A DNA stretch of 64,000 nt, from NCBI GenBank assembly GCA_913061145.1, contig CAJXUQ010000009.1, positions 59,079 through 123,078 of the forward strand. Direction: 5' to 3'. The stretch comes from an uncultured Haliea sp. (GTDB lineage: Bacteria; Pseudomonadota; Gammaproteobacteria; Pseudomonadales; Halieaceae). A program made the translations under genes and the position numbers. Below the pieces are notes generated by a model that searched no databases, was not told where the DNA came from, and saw nothing but the letters and a program-made list of their open reading frames with translations. How positions within the stretch are numbered: position 1 is the first letter of the stretch; each line of letters begins with the position of its first letter. This document shows positions 1 through 9,256 of this stretch, one piece after another.

Positions 1-247
1 GATAAATGAACAGGTAATTACCGCTGAACAGGCACAGTCCCTGAAAGAAGACCATGAGGTGGTCGCGCCGCGAGAGCGGCGTCAGGCGACGGCGCAGCAC
101 CAGATACAGAAAGATCAGCAGCGCGGCGAGCATGGAGCGATGGGCAATAGAGACCATCGGCGCCACTGTCCCCAGCTGGAATTTGATGGCGATCCAGGTA
201 GAGCCCCAGATCACCACCGTGATGGCATATAACAGCAGGTTATTCAT
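1..247 (-). CDS. EamA/DMT-family transporter, N-terminal part (runs off left edge)
   Basis: Reading the minus strand from the ATG at 245-247 gives 82 codons without a stop to the window edge, beginning MNNLLLYAITVVIWGSTW. The hydrophobic first helix with WGSTW and the following IAIKFQLGTVAP are typical of the first EamA repeat of drug/metabolite transporters (about 300 residues, 10 membrane helices). Only the first two to three helices are present. The gene is transcribed away from the LLM oxidoreductase's stop, with 71 bases between them. Substrate cannot be told. The plus-strand reading frame over the same bases is a shadow. Confidence 0.8.
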   Translation of the reverse strand, partial: MNNLLLYAITVVIWGSTWIAIKFQLGTVAPMVSIAHRSMLAALLIFLYLVLRRRLTPLSRRDHLMVFFQGLCLFSGNYLFIY

Positions 248-318
248 GGCGCGGGCCGACGAAAAGCGCGCACTTTAGCGCATCCGCCGGCTCGCGCCTA
301 CAGGACCGCTGGCAGGGG

Positions 319-1188
319 TCAGCGCTTGATAAACTCGCTGGCGTACCAGTTCAGCATGGCGATCTTCTCGTCCAGGGGCTTGTCTTCCTCCATCTCGTAG
401 ACGTTGCGGAAGCCGATCACCACATCGGTCACGCCAATGCTTTCCAGTTTCTCGATACCTTCGCGGGTAAACGCGTCCTGACCGGTAGTGAAAATACGGA
501 AAGGGCGATCGCTGGTACCGTGCTCATCGCGCAGTTCGTGCAGGCGACGTATATAGCCTTCCAGCTGCTGCATGTCCGCACCGGCACACATCCAGCCATC
601 ACCGACCTTGGCCGCGCGACGCAGTGCCGGCTCGGCATGGCCACCCACGAGTATGGGGGTGGGCGCGGTAGGCTTGGGGGTCATTTTGATCGCCGGCAGG
701 TTGTGAATCTCGCCCTTGTAGCCGAAGAACTCGCCGCTCTCCAGGCCACGAATGATGTCGATCTGCTCGTCCAGACGCAGACCGCGCTTTTCCCACGGCA
801 CATCGCAGACCGCAAAGTCCTCTTCCCAGGGGCTGATACCCACCCCGAAGTCAAAGCGGTTGTTGGACAGCGCCTGGATGCTCTGCACCTGCTTGGCAAC
901 AATCGCCACCTGGCGCACCGCCACCTTGTAGACGAACGTGGCGAAGCGAATCTTCTCGGTAACGGTTGCCATGCCTGCGACGGCGATCAGGCTTTCGAGA
1001 AACGGCACGCTCTCCAGAAACTCGCGGCTGCCATCCTTGTTGTACGGATACTTGGAGCTGGCCTCCTGCGGGTAACAAATGCTGTCGGGGATGGTCAGGC
1101 CGTCGTAACCGGCCTGCTCCGCGGCTTGCGCCAGCGGTACGTAGTGATCGGCCTCACACATACCGATCTGGTAACTGAATCTCATCAT
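319..1188 (-). CDS. LLM-class flavin-dependent oxidoreductase (luciferase-like)
   Basis: A 289-residue luciferase-like monooxygenase-fold protein. Family features seen: an N-terminal strand followed by LAQAAEQAGYDGLTIPD, the FGVGISPWEEDF segment, RGLRLDEQIDIIRGL, and the C-terminal PTPILVGGHAEPALRRAAKVGDGW motif that contributes to flavin or F420 binding. The subgroup resembles proteins annotated as TIGR03619-type F420-dependent enzymes, but the cofactor (FMN or F420) and substrate cannot be assigned from sequence; gammaproteobacteria usually lack F420, so FMN is more likely. An AGGAG Shine-Dalgarno lies just before the double ATG (MM), so either Met could initiate. Transcribed divergently from hslO. 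Confidence 0.85.
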   Translation of the reverse strand: MMRFSYQIGMCEADHYVPLAQAAEQAGYDGLTIPDSICYPQEASSKYPYNKDGSREFLESVPFLESLIAVAGMATVTEKIRFATFVYKVAVRQVAIVAKQVQSIQALSNNRFDFGVGISPWEEDFAVCDVPWEKRGLRLDEQIDIIRGLESGEFFGYKGEIHNLPAIKMTPKPTAPTPILVGGHAEPALRRAAKVGDGWMCAGADMQQLEGYIRRLHELRDEHGTSDRPFRIFTTGQDAFTREGIEKLESIGVTDVVIGFRNVYEMEEDKPLDEKIAMLNWYASEFIKR

Positions 1189-1259
1189 GCTGCTCCTGTC
1201 TATTATGGCGCGGCCGCCACCGCAGCCACCTATGAACTACGGCCACTGTACTCCGGCGG

Positions 1260-1288
1260 ATGACCCGGGTCACCGTAACCATTAAAAT
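1260..1288 (+). promoter_or_regulatory. Candidate sigma-70 promoter for hslO
   Basis: ATGACC (1260-1265, 4/6 to the -35 consensus), a 17-base spacer and TAAAAT (1283-1288, 5/6). A start near 1295 would leave about 68 bases of leader before the hslO ATG at 1363. No heat-shock (sigma-32) promoter was recognised by eye. Confidence 0.4.
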
Positions 1289-1362
1289 AGATGGGAGCGG
1301 CCTCAAATGCTAAACCTTGCCAACCGAAGCACCCGTACGCCGGCGCACCGTCGGAGCGAAAC

Positions 1363-2277
1363 ATGGATGACAGCACCCTCATGACCGACACTGCAGATAC
1401 CCGGGACACGGGCACCGACTACAGCCGACGCTTTCTCTTTGACGATGCTGATATCCGTGGCGAACTGGTGCAGCTGGATCGCACACTGGCGGACCTGCTG
1501 GCCGTTCACCAGTACGCGCCGGGGGTGTGCCGGTTACTGGGTGAATTCCTGGCCGCTGCGACCCTGCTCAGCACCACCCTGAAATTCGAGGGGCGACTGG
1601 TATTGCAGGCACGCAGCGAGGGCGAGATTCCCCTGCTGATGGCCGAGTGCAGCGACCAGCTGCTGGTGCGGGGTATCGCACGAGGTGCCCAGCATGCCAC
1701 CTCCGAGGCGTTTACCCAGCTGCTGGCGGGCGGGGTGCTGGCGATCACCGTGGAGCCCCTGAGGGGCAAGCCGTACCAGGGTATTGTGCCCCTGTCAGAG
1801 AACTCACTCGCCGCCAGCCTGGATGCCTATTTCGAGCAGTCGGAACAGCTGCAGACCCGCCTCTGGCTGGCCAGCGACGGGCGACAGGCCGCCGGGCTCC
1901 TGCTGCAGCAACTGCCGGCCCAGCTGCAGCGCAGCGCCGAAGAGCGGGCCCGGCAATGGCAACATGCGAGCACGCTCGCCGCCACCGTGAGCAGCGACGA
2001 GTTGCTGCAGCTGCCCGCGGAAACCCTGCTGCACCGCCTCTACCATGAAGATCCCGTGCGCCTGTTCGACCCGCGCGCGGTGCGCTTCCACTGCAGCTGT
2101 TCAGAGCAGCGCAGCCGCAGCGCGCTGGCCGCCCTGCCGCCTCACGAACTGGAGGACATTCTCGCCGAGCAGGGCCACATTGCGGTGGATTGTGAGTTCT
2201 GCAACCAGCAGTACCGTTTCGAGCGCGAGGCACTGTACGACCTGCTGGCGGATGGCCGCGGTGGGACCGTGCATTGA
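1363..2277 (+). CDS. hslO: Redox-regulated chaperonin Hsp33
   Basis: Hsp33 holdase, active when its zinc centre is oxidised and released in the cytosol. The 304 residues end in the zinc module CSC (Cys244, Cys246) and CEFC (Cys277, Cys280), the CXC-X30-CXXC pattern that defines the redox switch. The N-terminal domain carries the usual LLGEFLAAATLLSTTLKFEG stretch. The frame is open back to 1291, but GGAG at 1352-1355 sits 7 bases before the ATG at 1363, and the residues before it are not family-like, so 1363 is chosen. hslO next to pckA is an arrangement also found in Pseudomonas. Confidence 0.95.
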   Translation: MDDSTLMTDTADTRDTGTDYSRRFLFDDADIRGELVQLDRTLADLLAVHQYAPGVCRLLGEFLAAATLLSTTLKFEGRLVLQARSEGEIPLLMAECSDQLLVRGIARGAQHATSEAFTQLLAGGVLAITVEPLRGKPYQGIVPLSENSLAASLDAYFEQSEQLQTRLWLASDGRQAAGLLLQQLPAQLQRSAEERARQWQHASTLAATVSSDELLQLPAETLLHRLYHEDPVRLFDPRAVRFHCSCSEQRSRSALAALPPHELEDILAEQGHIAVDCEFCNQQYRFEREALYDLLADGRGGTVH

Positions 2278-2314
2278 GACTCGCCGACGATCGCCGAAAT
2301 TTTGCATAATCCGG

Positions 2315-2343
2315 TTCGCATACCCGGGGGATTCTGACATAAT
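2315..2343 (+). promoter_or_regulatory. Candidate sigma-70 promoter for pckA
   Basis: TTCGCA (2315-2320, 4/6), a 17-base spacer and CATAAT (2338-2343, 5/6), about 80 bases before the pckA ATG. This suggests pckA has its own promoter in the gap after hslO. Confidence 0.45.
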
Positions 2344-2423
2344 GGCGCCCCCTGAAAGACCCCTAGAGGCAACTCCGCCCAGCGTGGCGGGCTGCACTGA
2401 GCAGCAGGAACACAGGACTCACC

Positions 2424-3983
2424 ATGACCCTTGAAAGCAACACGCCCCGGGAATACATTGACCTGGGTACGGCACAGCTGGTTGAAGAGGCACTCAAACG
2501 CGGTGAAGGCATTCTTGCCGATACCGGCGCCCTTCTGGTTACCACGGGCAAGCGCACCGGCCGTTCTCCCGCCGACCGCTTCATCGTGCGTGAACCCAGC
2601 ACCGAGGACAGCATAGACTGGGGCCCGGTCAACCGCCCCTTCGATGCCGAGCGTTTTGACACCCTCTGGGACGAAGTTGAAGCCTACCTGGATGAGCGCG
2701 ACCGCTTCGTCTCCAACCTCCACGTTGGCGAGCACAGCGACCACTACCTGCCGGTGCGGGTTGTCACGGAAACTGCGTGGCAGAACCTGTTCGGACGCAA
2801 CATGTTCATCCGCCCCAAGCAATACAACATCGGCCGCAAGCCGGAGTGGACCGTGATGAACGCACCCGGTTTTGTCTGTGACCCGGCGCGCCACGGCAGC
2901 AACTCCGATGGCATCGTGATCCTCAATTTTGCCCGGCGCAAAATTCTGCTGGCGGGCATGCGCTACGCCGGTGAAATGAAGAAAGCCATGTTTTCGGTGC
3001 AGAACTTCCTGCTGCCGGAAAAAGACGTCATGTCCATGCACTGCTCGGCCAACGTCGGTGAAGACGGCGACACAACCCTGTTCTTTGGTCTCTCCGGCAC
3101 CGGCAAAACCACCCTGTCCGCGGATCCGGATCGCTACCTCATCGGCGACGATGAGCACGGCTGGGCCAAGGGCTCCGTGTTCAATATCGAAGGCGGCTGT
3201 TACGCCAAGACCATCGATCTGAGCCAGAAGAATGAGCCGGTGATCTGGGATGCCATCAGCTTTGGCGCCATCATCGAGAACGTGGTGCTCGACACCCAGC
3301 GCCACGCCGACTACAGCGACACCAGCCTGACCGAGAACGGCCGTTGCTGCTACCCGCTGGAGCACGTTGCCAAGCGCACCGAGGCCAACGCCGGCGGTGA
3401 ACCCAGGTGCGTGATTTTCCTCACCTGCGACGTATCCGGCGTACTGCCCCCCGTTTCCATACTGTCCAAGGAAGCGGCCGCGTTCCACTTCCTGAGCGGC
3501 TACACGGCACGGGTTGGCTCTACCGAACTGGGTGCGGAAGCGGGCATTCACCCCACCTTCTCCACCTGTTTCGGTGCCCCTTTCATGCCGCGCCCGGCCA
3601 GTGACTACGCCGAATTGCTGATGAAACGCATTGAGGACTTCGGCAGCCAGGTCTACCTGATCAACACCGGCTGGACCGGCGGCTCCGGCGCCCCCGGCGG
3701 CACAGGCTCACGCTTCCCGATCCCGGTGACTCGCGCCGTCGTTGCGGCGGCACAGAGCGGCGCACTGCTGAACGCGCCCCGCGAACACCTGGACATTCTC
3801 AATCTGGATTTCCCGACGGCCATTCCCGGCGTCGACGCCAAGTACACCAACCCCCGCAACAGCTGGGGCGATACGGCAGCGTATGATGAGCAGGCGCGCA
3901 CCCTCGCGACCCTGTTCCAGGAAAACATCAAGAAGTTCGACGTGTCACCGGCCATTGTTGCCGCAGGGCCAAAGCCGAACTGA
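2424..3983 (+). CDS. pckA: Phosphoenolpyruvate carboxykinase (ATP)
   Basis: Decarboxylates and phosphorylates oxaloacetate to phosphoenolpyruvate, the entry to gluconeogenesis. 519 residues, slightly shorter than the E. coli enzyme (540). Seen: the substrate-loop region [15 protein letters not shown] (41-55), the ATP P-loop GLSGTGKT (222-229), then [17 protein letters not shown] with the metal-binding acidic residues, and late [18 protein letters not shown]. These place it in the ATP-dependent, not the GTP-dependent, class. The ATG is preceded by purine-rich sequence with AGGA. A hairpin follows the stop, and the next gene converges on it. Confidence 0.97.
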   Translation: MTLESNTPREYIDLGTAQLVEEALKRGEGILADTGALLVTTGKRTGRSPADRFIVREPSTEDSIDWGPVNRPFDAERFDTLWDEVEAYLDERDRFVSNLHVGEHSDHYLPVRVVTETAWQNLFGRNMFIRPKQYNIGRKPEWTVMNAPGFVCDPARHGSNSDGIVILNFARRKILLAGMRYAGEMKKAMFSVQNFLLPEKDVMSMHCSANVGEDGDTTLFFGLSGTGKTTLSADPDRYLIGDDEHGWAKGSVFNIEGGCYAKTIDLSQKNEPVIWDAISFGAIIENVVLDTQRHADYSDTSLTENGRCCYPLEHVAKRTEANAGGEPRCVIFLTCDVSGVLPPVSILSKEAAAFHFLSGYTARVGSTELGAEAGIHPTFSTCFGAPFMPRPASDYAELLMKRIEDFGSQVYLINTGWTGGSGAPGGTGSRFPIPVTRAVVAAAQSGALLNAPREHLDILNLDFPTAIPGVDAKYTNPRNSWGDTAAYDEQARTLATLFQENIKKFDVSPAIVAAGPKPN

Positions 3984-3991
3984 GTCTGCGT

Positions 3992-4012
3992 GCCGGTACG
4001 CAGTGTACCGGC
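3992..4012 (+). terminator. Hairpin after pckA
   Basis: Inverted repeat GCCGGTAC / GTACCGGC with a 5-base loop, 8 bases after the pckA stop and before the convergent RND gene. It is followed by GACCTTCTTCC rather than a clean T-run, so as an intrinsic terminator it is weak; it may serve both strands. Confidence 0.45.
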
Positions 4013-4025
4013 GACCTTCTTCCCA

Positions 4026-7000
4026 CTACGCGGGATCACTCAGGTCCTGCAACCGCTGGCGCCGGTGTAGCACCCTTGCACCCACCTGCTCGCCCGCAAG
4101 GTAGAGGCAGGGCACCAGCAGCAAGGTCACACCCGTGGCGAACAGCACGCCGAATGCCAGTGAGGTCACCATCGGGATGAGGAACTGCGCCTGCACGCTG
4201 GTTTCCGCCATGATCGGCAGCAGACCGACGAAAGTGGTCAGCGAAGTGAGGATGATCGGACGAAAACGGTCCTCGCCCGCCTGTAGCAGGGCCTTGAGCA
4301 CCGGGTGTCCCACCGCACGCAGCTGATTGATGCGGTCAATCAGCACCAGGTTGTCGTTCACCACCACGCCCGCACAGGCAATCACGCCAAGGAACGAGAA
4401 CATGCTCACTTCCCAGTTCAGGATAAAGTGCCCGAATATCGCCCCCATCACCCCAAAGGGCACGGCGGTCAGCACCAGTAGCGGCTGGAAATAGGAGCGG
4501 AACGGCACCGCCATCAGGGCGTAGATAACCAACATGGCCAGTACCAGGTACTTCAGCATGGCATCCATGAAGGCCGATTCTTCCTGCAACTCGCCGTCCA
4601 GCGACAGGGTCAGCCCCGGAAACTGCCGCTTCCATTCCGGCAGGTGGTCATTGAGGATGGCATTGACCACGGCGCGCGGCACCACACTGCCGGGCACCAC
4701 CTCCGCCGACACCTCCAGCGTGCGTTTGCGGTTGAGGCGTTCAATGGTCAGATAGCCGGGCTCATACTGCACCTCGGCTACTGTGGCAAACGGCACCTCG
4801 CCTCCGGCCGGGGTGCGTACCCGCATTTCCTGCAGATTATCCACGGACAGGCGCTCCGACTCCGGGTAGCGCACCATCACGCGTACGTCCTCACGGGTGC
4901 GGGGAATACGCTGCACTTCAGCGCCGTAGAAGGCCTCACGCACCTGCCTCGCCAGGTCAGCCAGCGTAATCCCCAGGTTCTCCGCCGCCGGTTTCAGCCC
5001 CAGCACGATCTCTTCCTGGGGATCCTGCAAGGTGTCGTTGATATTGTAGACCCCCTCATAGGACTGCAACACCTCCCGCAACGCCAGCGAGACCGCCTTG
5101 AGATCGTCCAGCGAGGTCGCGGTGGCCACCAGGCGGATGGGCTTGCCGGTTTCGTTGATGGTGTAGTCCATGCGGAAGTCCTGCACCGGCCCCAGTTCGC
5201 CGATGGCTTCGCGCCAGCGCTCGGAAAGCTCTCCGGTATCCACCTCATCCGACACGGTCTCGATGATCACCTCAATCGCGTTGGCGTTACCGCTGGAGTC
5301 TATGTGGCCAATGGCCGGGCCGAGCACGTTGTAGCGCGGATCCTCATTGTATTCACGCTTGATCTGCAGCGCCGCCGACTCGACCTGGCGCAATACCTTC
5401 AGCGTATCCTCAAAGGCGCCGCCTTCCGGCAGCTCGATCTCCGCGACGACATAGTCCGAGTTAATGGAGGGGAAGAAGGCGGAGCGCAACCAGCCACCAC
5501 CATATAGCGCCAGGCTGACCACGAGCATGACGAAAAACACCGCCATAATCAGCAGGTTGTGGCGCAGGCAGAGGGCCAGAAAAGGCCTGTAGCGCTGTCG
5601 CGCGATGCGCGTCATGCCGTCCGCAAAGCGCAATCGCTGCTGTTCGAGCCGGCGCAGCAGAGCAAACCGACTGGGTTTCACCGGCGGCATATGGGCCAGG
5701 TGCGGCGGCAGGATCAGCAGGCACTCCACCAGCGACAGGGCCAGCGCCAGAATCACCACGGAGGGAATGGCCATTGCTGCCTGGGCCATGTCGCCGGGCA
5801 TGAAAAACATCGGCACAAAGAAAATCATCGTGCTGATCACCGCGTACATCACCGGCTTGATGACGGCCTGGGTGCCATTGATGGCACCGGCAATGCCCCG
5901 CTCCCCAGCCGCCTGCCGGGCGTGCACCGACTCTCCGACGATGATTGCATCGTCCACCACAATGCCCAGGATCAGCAGGAAAGCGAACAGCGAAATCATG
6001 TTCAGGCTGGTGTTGGTGTATTGCAGCAGGAACAGGGTACCGATAAAGGCCACCCCAATGCCCACGCAGACCCACATCGCCAGCCGCGGGCGCAGGAACA
6101 GCACCAGCACCATGAACACGAGTATCAACCCACCAATCCCGTTCTTCAGCAGCGTATCAACACGACCCTTGAACGGCACTGAGGAGTCGCGCCACACCGA
6201 CAGTTCAACACCCGGAGGCAGCCCCGGACGGGTCTCCTCCACCCAGCGGTGAACGGTCTCGCTGGTTTTCAGCGTGTCGGGGTTGGAGGTGACGAAGACA
6301 TGCAGGGTGTGTGAGGGCTTGTCATTGAAGCGGGTGCGTACATCAACGTCCTCAAACCCGTCGACAACCGTCGCCACATCGCGCAGCAGGACCTGCGTAC
6401 CGTCGCTGCCCGTCATCACCGGAATCCGCTCGAATTCAAAGCGATCATAGGCCTGGCCGCGGGTCTGCAGCCGAATGTCGCCACCGGCGTCCTTGATCGC
6501 GCCCGCCGGCAGGTTGAGCGACGACCCCCGTATCGCGGCCACCACATCAGCGAAAGTCAGTCCGTAGCGACGCAGGGTGTACTCGGACACCTCGACCGAG
6601 ACCTCATAGGGTCGCGGGGTATCCAGTTCAACAACCGACACGTGCGGCTGCGCCGCGAGGTCGTCACGCAGCCGCTCGCCGAGGCGTTTGAGATCCCGCT
6701 CCCCGAGATTGCCAGCCAGAGACACCGCGGCCATGTAGTGTCGAAAGGCGAGTTCCGTGACGATGGGGCGCTCCGCCTCGACAGGAAAGGTATTGATGGC
6801 ATCCACCCGGGTCTTGATTTCCGCGGACAGGCGCTGCATATCGTAGTCGGGTTCAGCCTCAACCAGCACCGTTCCCATGCCCTCTCGCGCGGTACAGCGT
6901 ATCTCCCGCACGCCGCTCAGGTCGTGTACGGCCTCCTCGACCCGCACACAGATCTGTTCCTCCACTTCGCGCGGGCCAGCGCCCGGGTAAACCAGCGAGA

Positions 7001-7142
7001 TACTGACCCGGTTCAGTTCGATCTGCGGGAAAAACTGTTTGTCCAGCGCCGGCACACTGAGCAAACCGCCGACCACCAGAAAAAGCATCAGCAGGTTGGC
7101 TGCAATGGGGTTGTGAATAAACCAGCGAACCGGACCACCCAC
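4026..7142 (-). CDS. RND-family efflux permease (AcrB-like, HAE-1)
   Basis: Inner-membrane proton-driven exporter subunit, 1038 residues, full length for the family. Starts with the usual first helix near an IHNPIAANLLML segment, followed by the large periplasmic loop, helices 2-6, a second loop and helices 8-12. The proton-relay pair is present as D397-D398 in GIVVDDAI of TM4. In TM10 the AcrB lysine position reads Asn (GVVVNDNLVLID), a variant common in environmental RND pumps and possibly altering coupling. Only 2 bases separate its start from the adaptor's stop, so the two form an operon. No outer-membrane factor is adjacent. Substrate unknown. Confidence 0.93.
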   Translation of the reverse strand: MGGPVRWFIHNPIAANLLMLFLVVGGLLSVPALDKQFFPQIELNRVSISLVYPGAGPREVEEQICVRVEEAVHDLSGVREIRCTAREGMGTVLVEAEPDYDMQRLSAEIKTRVDAINTFPVEAERPIVTELAFRHYMAAVSLAGNLGERDLKRLGERLRDDLAAQPHVSVVELDTPRPYEVSVEVSEYTLRRYGLTFADVVAAIRGSSLNLPAGAIKDAGGDIRLQTRGQAYDRFEFERIPVMTGSDGTQVLLRDVATVVDGFEDVDVRTRFNDKPSHTLHVFVTSNPDTLKTSETVHRWVEETRPGLPPGVELSVWRDSSVPFKGRVDTLLKNGIGGLILVFMVLVLFLRPRLAMWVCVGIGVAFIGTLFLLQYTNTSLNMISLFAFLLILGIVVDDAIIVGESVHARQAAGERGIAGAINGTQAVIKPVMYAVISTMIFFVPMFFMPGDMAQAAMAIPSVVILALALSLVECLLILPPHLAHMPPVKPSRFALLRRLEQQRLRFADGMTRIARQRYRPFLALCLRHNLLIMAVFFVMLVVSLALYGGGWLRSAFFPSINSDYVVAEIELPEGGAFEDTLKVLRQVESAALQIKREYNEDPRYNVLGPAIGHIDSSGNANAIEVIIETVSDEVDTGELSERWREAIGELGPVQDFRMDYTINETGKPIRLVATATSLDDLKAVSLALREVLQSYEGVYNINDTLQDPQEEIVLGLKPAAENLGITLADLARQVREAFYGAEVQRIPRTREDVRVMVRYPESERLSVDNLQEMRVRTPAGGEVPFATVAEVQYEPGYLTIERLNRKRTLEVSAEVVPGSVVPRAVVNAILNDHLPEWKRQFPGLTLSLDGELQEESAFMDAMLKYLVLAMLVIYALMAVPFRSYFQPLLVLTAVPFGVMGAIFGHFILNWEVSMFSFLGVIACAGVVVNDNLVLIDRINQLRAVGHPVLKALLQAGEDRFRPIILTSLTTFVGLLPIMAETSVQAQFLIPMVTSLAFGVLFATGVTLLLVPCLYLAGEQVGARVLHRRQRLQDLSDPA

Positions 7143-7144
7143 GA

Positions 7145-8338
7145 TCAGTTCCCCGCTCCGGCGATGCGCGCCACTTCATTGACCTCGACACGCATGCCCG
7201 CAACGATTGCCGCGGGCTCTCGCACGACCACCCGGTCACCGCGCTTGAGCCCCTGGACCCAGACCCGTCCGCCTTCGCTTTGCAGTACGGAGACCGCCCG
7301 TGGCTCGAGCTGCTGCCCCGCATCCACCAGCATCACCGTATCGTCGCTACGCAGCGCCGAGCGCGGCAAACCAACCACCGCCGGCAGGCTGCGCCCTTCT
7401 ATCGTCGCGTGCACAAACAGGCCGGGCACCAGCGGCGGGCGTTCACCCGAGGGCCCTGGCGCGAATGGCTCAGTGACTTCGGCAACCGCGTAGACCACCC
7501 GCGTACTCTCATCCACGCTGGCATCAGTCCGCACGATACGGCCCTGCCACGTCCAATCCCGTCCGCCGAAGGTCGCACGCAGGCTCACCGCAGGCATCTC
7601 CGGGCTGTCGCCACCGGCGCGGTAGTGCAGAGGCAGGTCAATGAGCGCGACTTGCCGGTCGGTCAGGGGCAGGCGCACCTCCATGGAACGGGTGGAATAA
7701 ACCCGTGCGATGCGGGCCCCCGGTGTGACGTACTGCCCCGCGTCGACAAACTTTTCACTGATGCGTCCGTCGAAGGGCGCTGTAATGCGTGTGCGCTCAA
7801 GATCAAGCAGCGCCGCCGCCAGCTCCGCCTCCGCGGCGCGCAGTGACGCCTGCGCTGAGGCCAGCTGCGGCTCGCGCAGGAACAGCGCGTTAGCCTGGGA
7901 ATTGCCCAGATCCCGCCACTCGCGTTGCGCCTGCAATGCACGACCCTCTTCTTCGGCGACGCGCTGCCGCGCAGCGGCCACCTGGGACTCCATGCGGGCA
8001 ATCATGAGTTCGTAGTCAACATCCTCAATGGCCACCAGCAGGCTGCCCTCACGAAAAAAGCTGCCCGCGGCAAAGTCCTTCGCCACGGATTCCACCTGAC
8101 CGGCCACCCTGCTGACCAGGTCGATTTCCCGCTGTGGCTGGACCGTCCCCTGTGTAGTCACCGACAGCGCCGCCGGTGCTGGATCCACGGTGGCAACATC
8201 GACCATCGGCACGGCCCGGGGCGGCAGCTCCTGTGGCTCCGGCGCCGGCTTCCCGGTAAGCAGTAGCCAGGACAGCGCGAGGCCGCCGGCGAGCACACTG
8301 CCCGGAGCGAGCATTGACCGAGCTTTTTTCCAATCCAT
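7145..8338 (-). CDS. RND efflux periplasmic adaptor (membrane fusion protein)
   Basis: 397 residues. An N-terminal anchor (ALSWLLL, residues about 15-28) is followed by the lipoyl-like half-motif VSRVAGQVESV, a long coiled-coil hairpin (about 110-180, with ARMESQVAAARQRVAEEEGRALQAQREW), the second lipoyl half ITAPFDGRISEKFVDAGQYV, then beta-barrel and membrane-proximal domains. It bridges the pump to an outer-membrane channel. It is the first gene of the pair with the downstream permease. The ATG has AGGTGA upstream. It is transcribed divergently from the granule-associated protein, across a 224-base gap. Confidence 0.93.
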   Translation of the reverse strand: MDWKKARSMLAPGSVLAGGLALSWLLLTGKPAPEPQELPPRAVPMVDVATVDPAPAALSVTTQGTVQPQREIDLVSRVAGQVESVAKDFAAGSFFREGSLLVAIEDVDYELMIARMESQVAAARQRVAEEEGRALQAQREWRDLGNSQANALFLREPQLASAQASLRAAEAELAAALLDLERTRITAPFDGRISEKFVDAGQYVTPGARIARVYSTRSMEVRLPLTDRQVALIDLPLHYRAGGDSPEMPAVSLRATFGGRDWTWQGRIVRTDASVDESTRVVYAVAEVTEPFAPGPSGERPPLVPGLFVHATIEGRSLPAVVGLPRSALRSDDTVMLVDAGQQLEPRAVSVLQSEGGRVWVQGLKRGDRVVVREPAAIVAGMRVEVNEVARIAGAGN

Positions 8339-8466
8339 GAATCACCTGATGACTGACTGGGCGGCCTCCGGGCCACCGAAAAGAAGACGTTCTCTGGACA
8401 ACACAATGGTACGCCTGTTCCGCACTTTACGCAGAAGAGCAGCCCGCGGATCCGGAAAATGGGAAT

Positions 8467-8494
8467 TTGCCACTTCTAGTAGGATCATTCTAAT
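8467..8494 (+). promoter_or_regulatory. Sigma-70 promoter for the granule-associated protein gene
   Basis: TTGCCA (8467-8472, 5/6), a 16-base spacer and TCTAAT (8489-8494, 5/6), giving a leader of about 60 bases to the ATG at 8563. One of the best sigma-70 matches in the window. The rest of the 8339-8562 gap shows nothing else I can name. Confidence 0.6.
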
Positions 8495-8562
8495 TTTGTT
8501 CGGTACCTTCCGTTTTGTCCGGTGCGGGAAGCTAGCGCACCCCAAACGTGAGGAGTAGAGAC

Positions 8563-9135
8563 ATGGCTGACGAAACCACCAACACCACGACCAACACAGC
8601 AGCAGGCACTCAGGCTGCAGCACCCAAGCGCGCGACTGCCAAGCGCAAGGCTGCCCCCAAGAAGGCCGCCACGGCCGGCAAAACCACCACCAAGCGGCGT
8701 GCGACCAGCAAGAGTACTGTCGCCAAGGCAGAAGCCAAGGTCCGCACCTATAAGCGTCGCGCCACCAAAGCCACCAAGGAAACGGAAAAGACCGCTGCAC
8801 GCCTCGGCGAGCGCGCCCGCACCGTGAGCCGCAATGCCTTCCTCGCCAGCCTCGGCTTCTACGGCAAGGCGTTCGATGAAGTGCAGGAGCGCCTCGACAA
8901 GCTGCAGGCTCGCCTGGATGCGCGTGGCAAAGCCGCTGAAGTCGCCTACGCCGAGCTGGTCAAGCGCGGCACGAAGGTCGAAAAAGACGCCAAAGACATG
9001 CTGGGTGATATCGAACTGCCCAAGCTGGAGCTTGATGCCCTGAAGGATCGCAAGAAGCTGGAAGCGCGTATTGAGAAGGCCCGCAGCCGGTTTGCCGAAC
9101 TGCGCGGCTCAGTGGGCTTCCGCACTGCGGCCTGA
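8563..9135 (+). CDS. Phasin-like PHA-granule protein with N-terminal Lys/Ala-rich tail
   Basis: 190 residues. The first half (about 15-75) is a histone-H1-like stretch rich in Lys, Ala, Thr and Arg (for example KRKAAPKKAATAGKTTTKRR). The second half is an amphipathic helix with NAFLASLGFYGKAFDEVQERLDKLQ, resembling the PhaI/PhaF phasin domain that coats PHA granules. The usual PhaF layout has the phasin domain first and the basic tail last; here the order is reversed. GAGGAG lies 7 bases before ATG 8563, which is preferred over the in-frame ATG at 8548. Monocistronic, with its own promoter and double terminator. Likely abundant; granule or nucleoid association is inference. Confidence 0.75.
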   Translation: MADETTNTTTNTAAGTQAAAPKRATAKRKAAPKKAATAGKTTTKRRATSKSTVAKAEAKVRTYKRRATKATKETEKTAARLGERARTVSRNAFLASLGFYGKAFDEVQERLDKLQARLDARGKAAEVAYAELVKRGTKVEKDAKDMLGDIELPKLELDALKDRKKLEARIEKARSRFAELRGSVGFRTAA

Positions 9136-9148
9136 AGAGTGTTCCCTA

Positions 9149-9167
9149 CTCCCTGCCTGGCAGGGAG
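9149..9167 (+). terminator. First of two tandem terminator hairpins
   Basis: Stem CTCCCTGC / GCAGGGAG with a 3-base loop, followed by CTTTT, 13 bases after the stop of the granule protein gene. Confidence 0.6.
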
Positions 9168-9173
9168 CTTTTC

Positions 9174-9197
9174 GGGCCACGCTGTGGCCCTTTTTTT
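9174..9197 (+). terminator. Second tandem intrinsic terminator
   Basis: Stem GGGCCAC / GTGGCCC, 3-base loop, followed directly by seven T residues: a classical Rho-independent terminator. With the preceding hairpin it insulates the convergent TonB receptor gene. Confidence 0.85.
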
Positions 9198-9256
9198 GCC
9201 CGAAGATCAGTCCGGGAGGCTACCATGCCGCAGCGCGGACCCCCCGGCGTCACCCG

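Noticed and set aside
54..278. 74-codon plus-strand open frame at the left edge
   Set aside because: The minus strand encodes a convincing EamA transporter N-terminus over the same bases; the plus-strand product has no recognisable features.
2142..3551. 469-codon minus-strand open frame
   Set aside because: Entirely antisense to pckA and the hslO end; long because of GC-rich codon bias, no family motifs.
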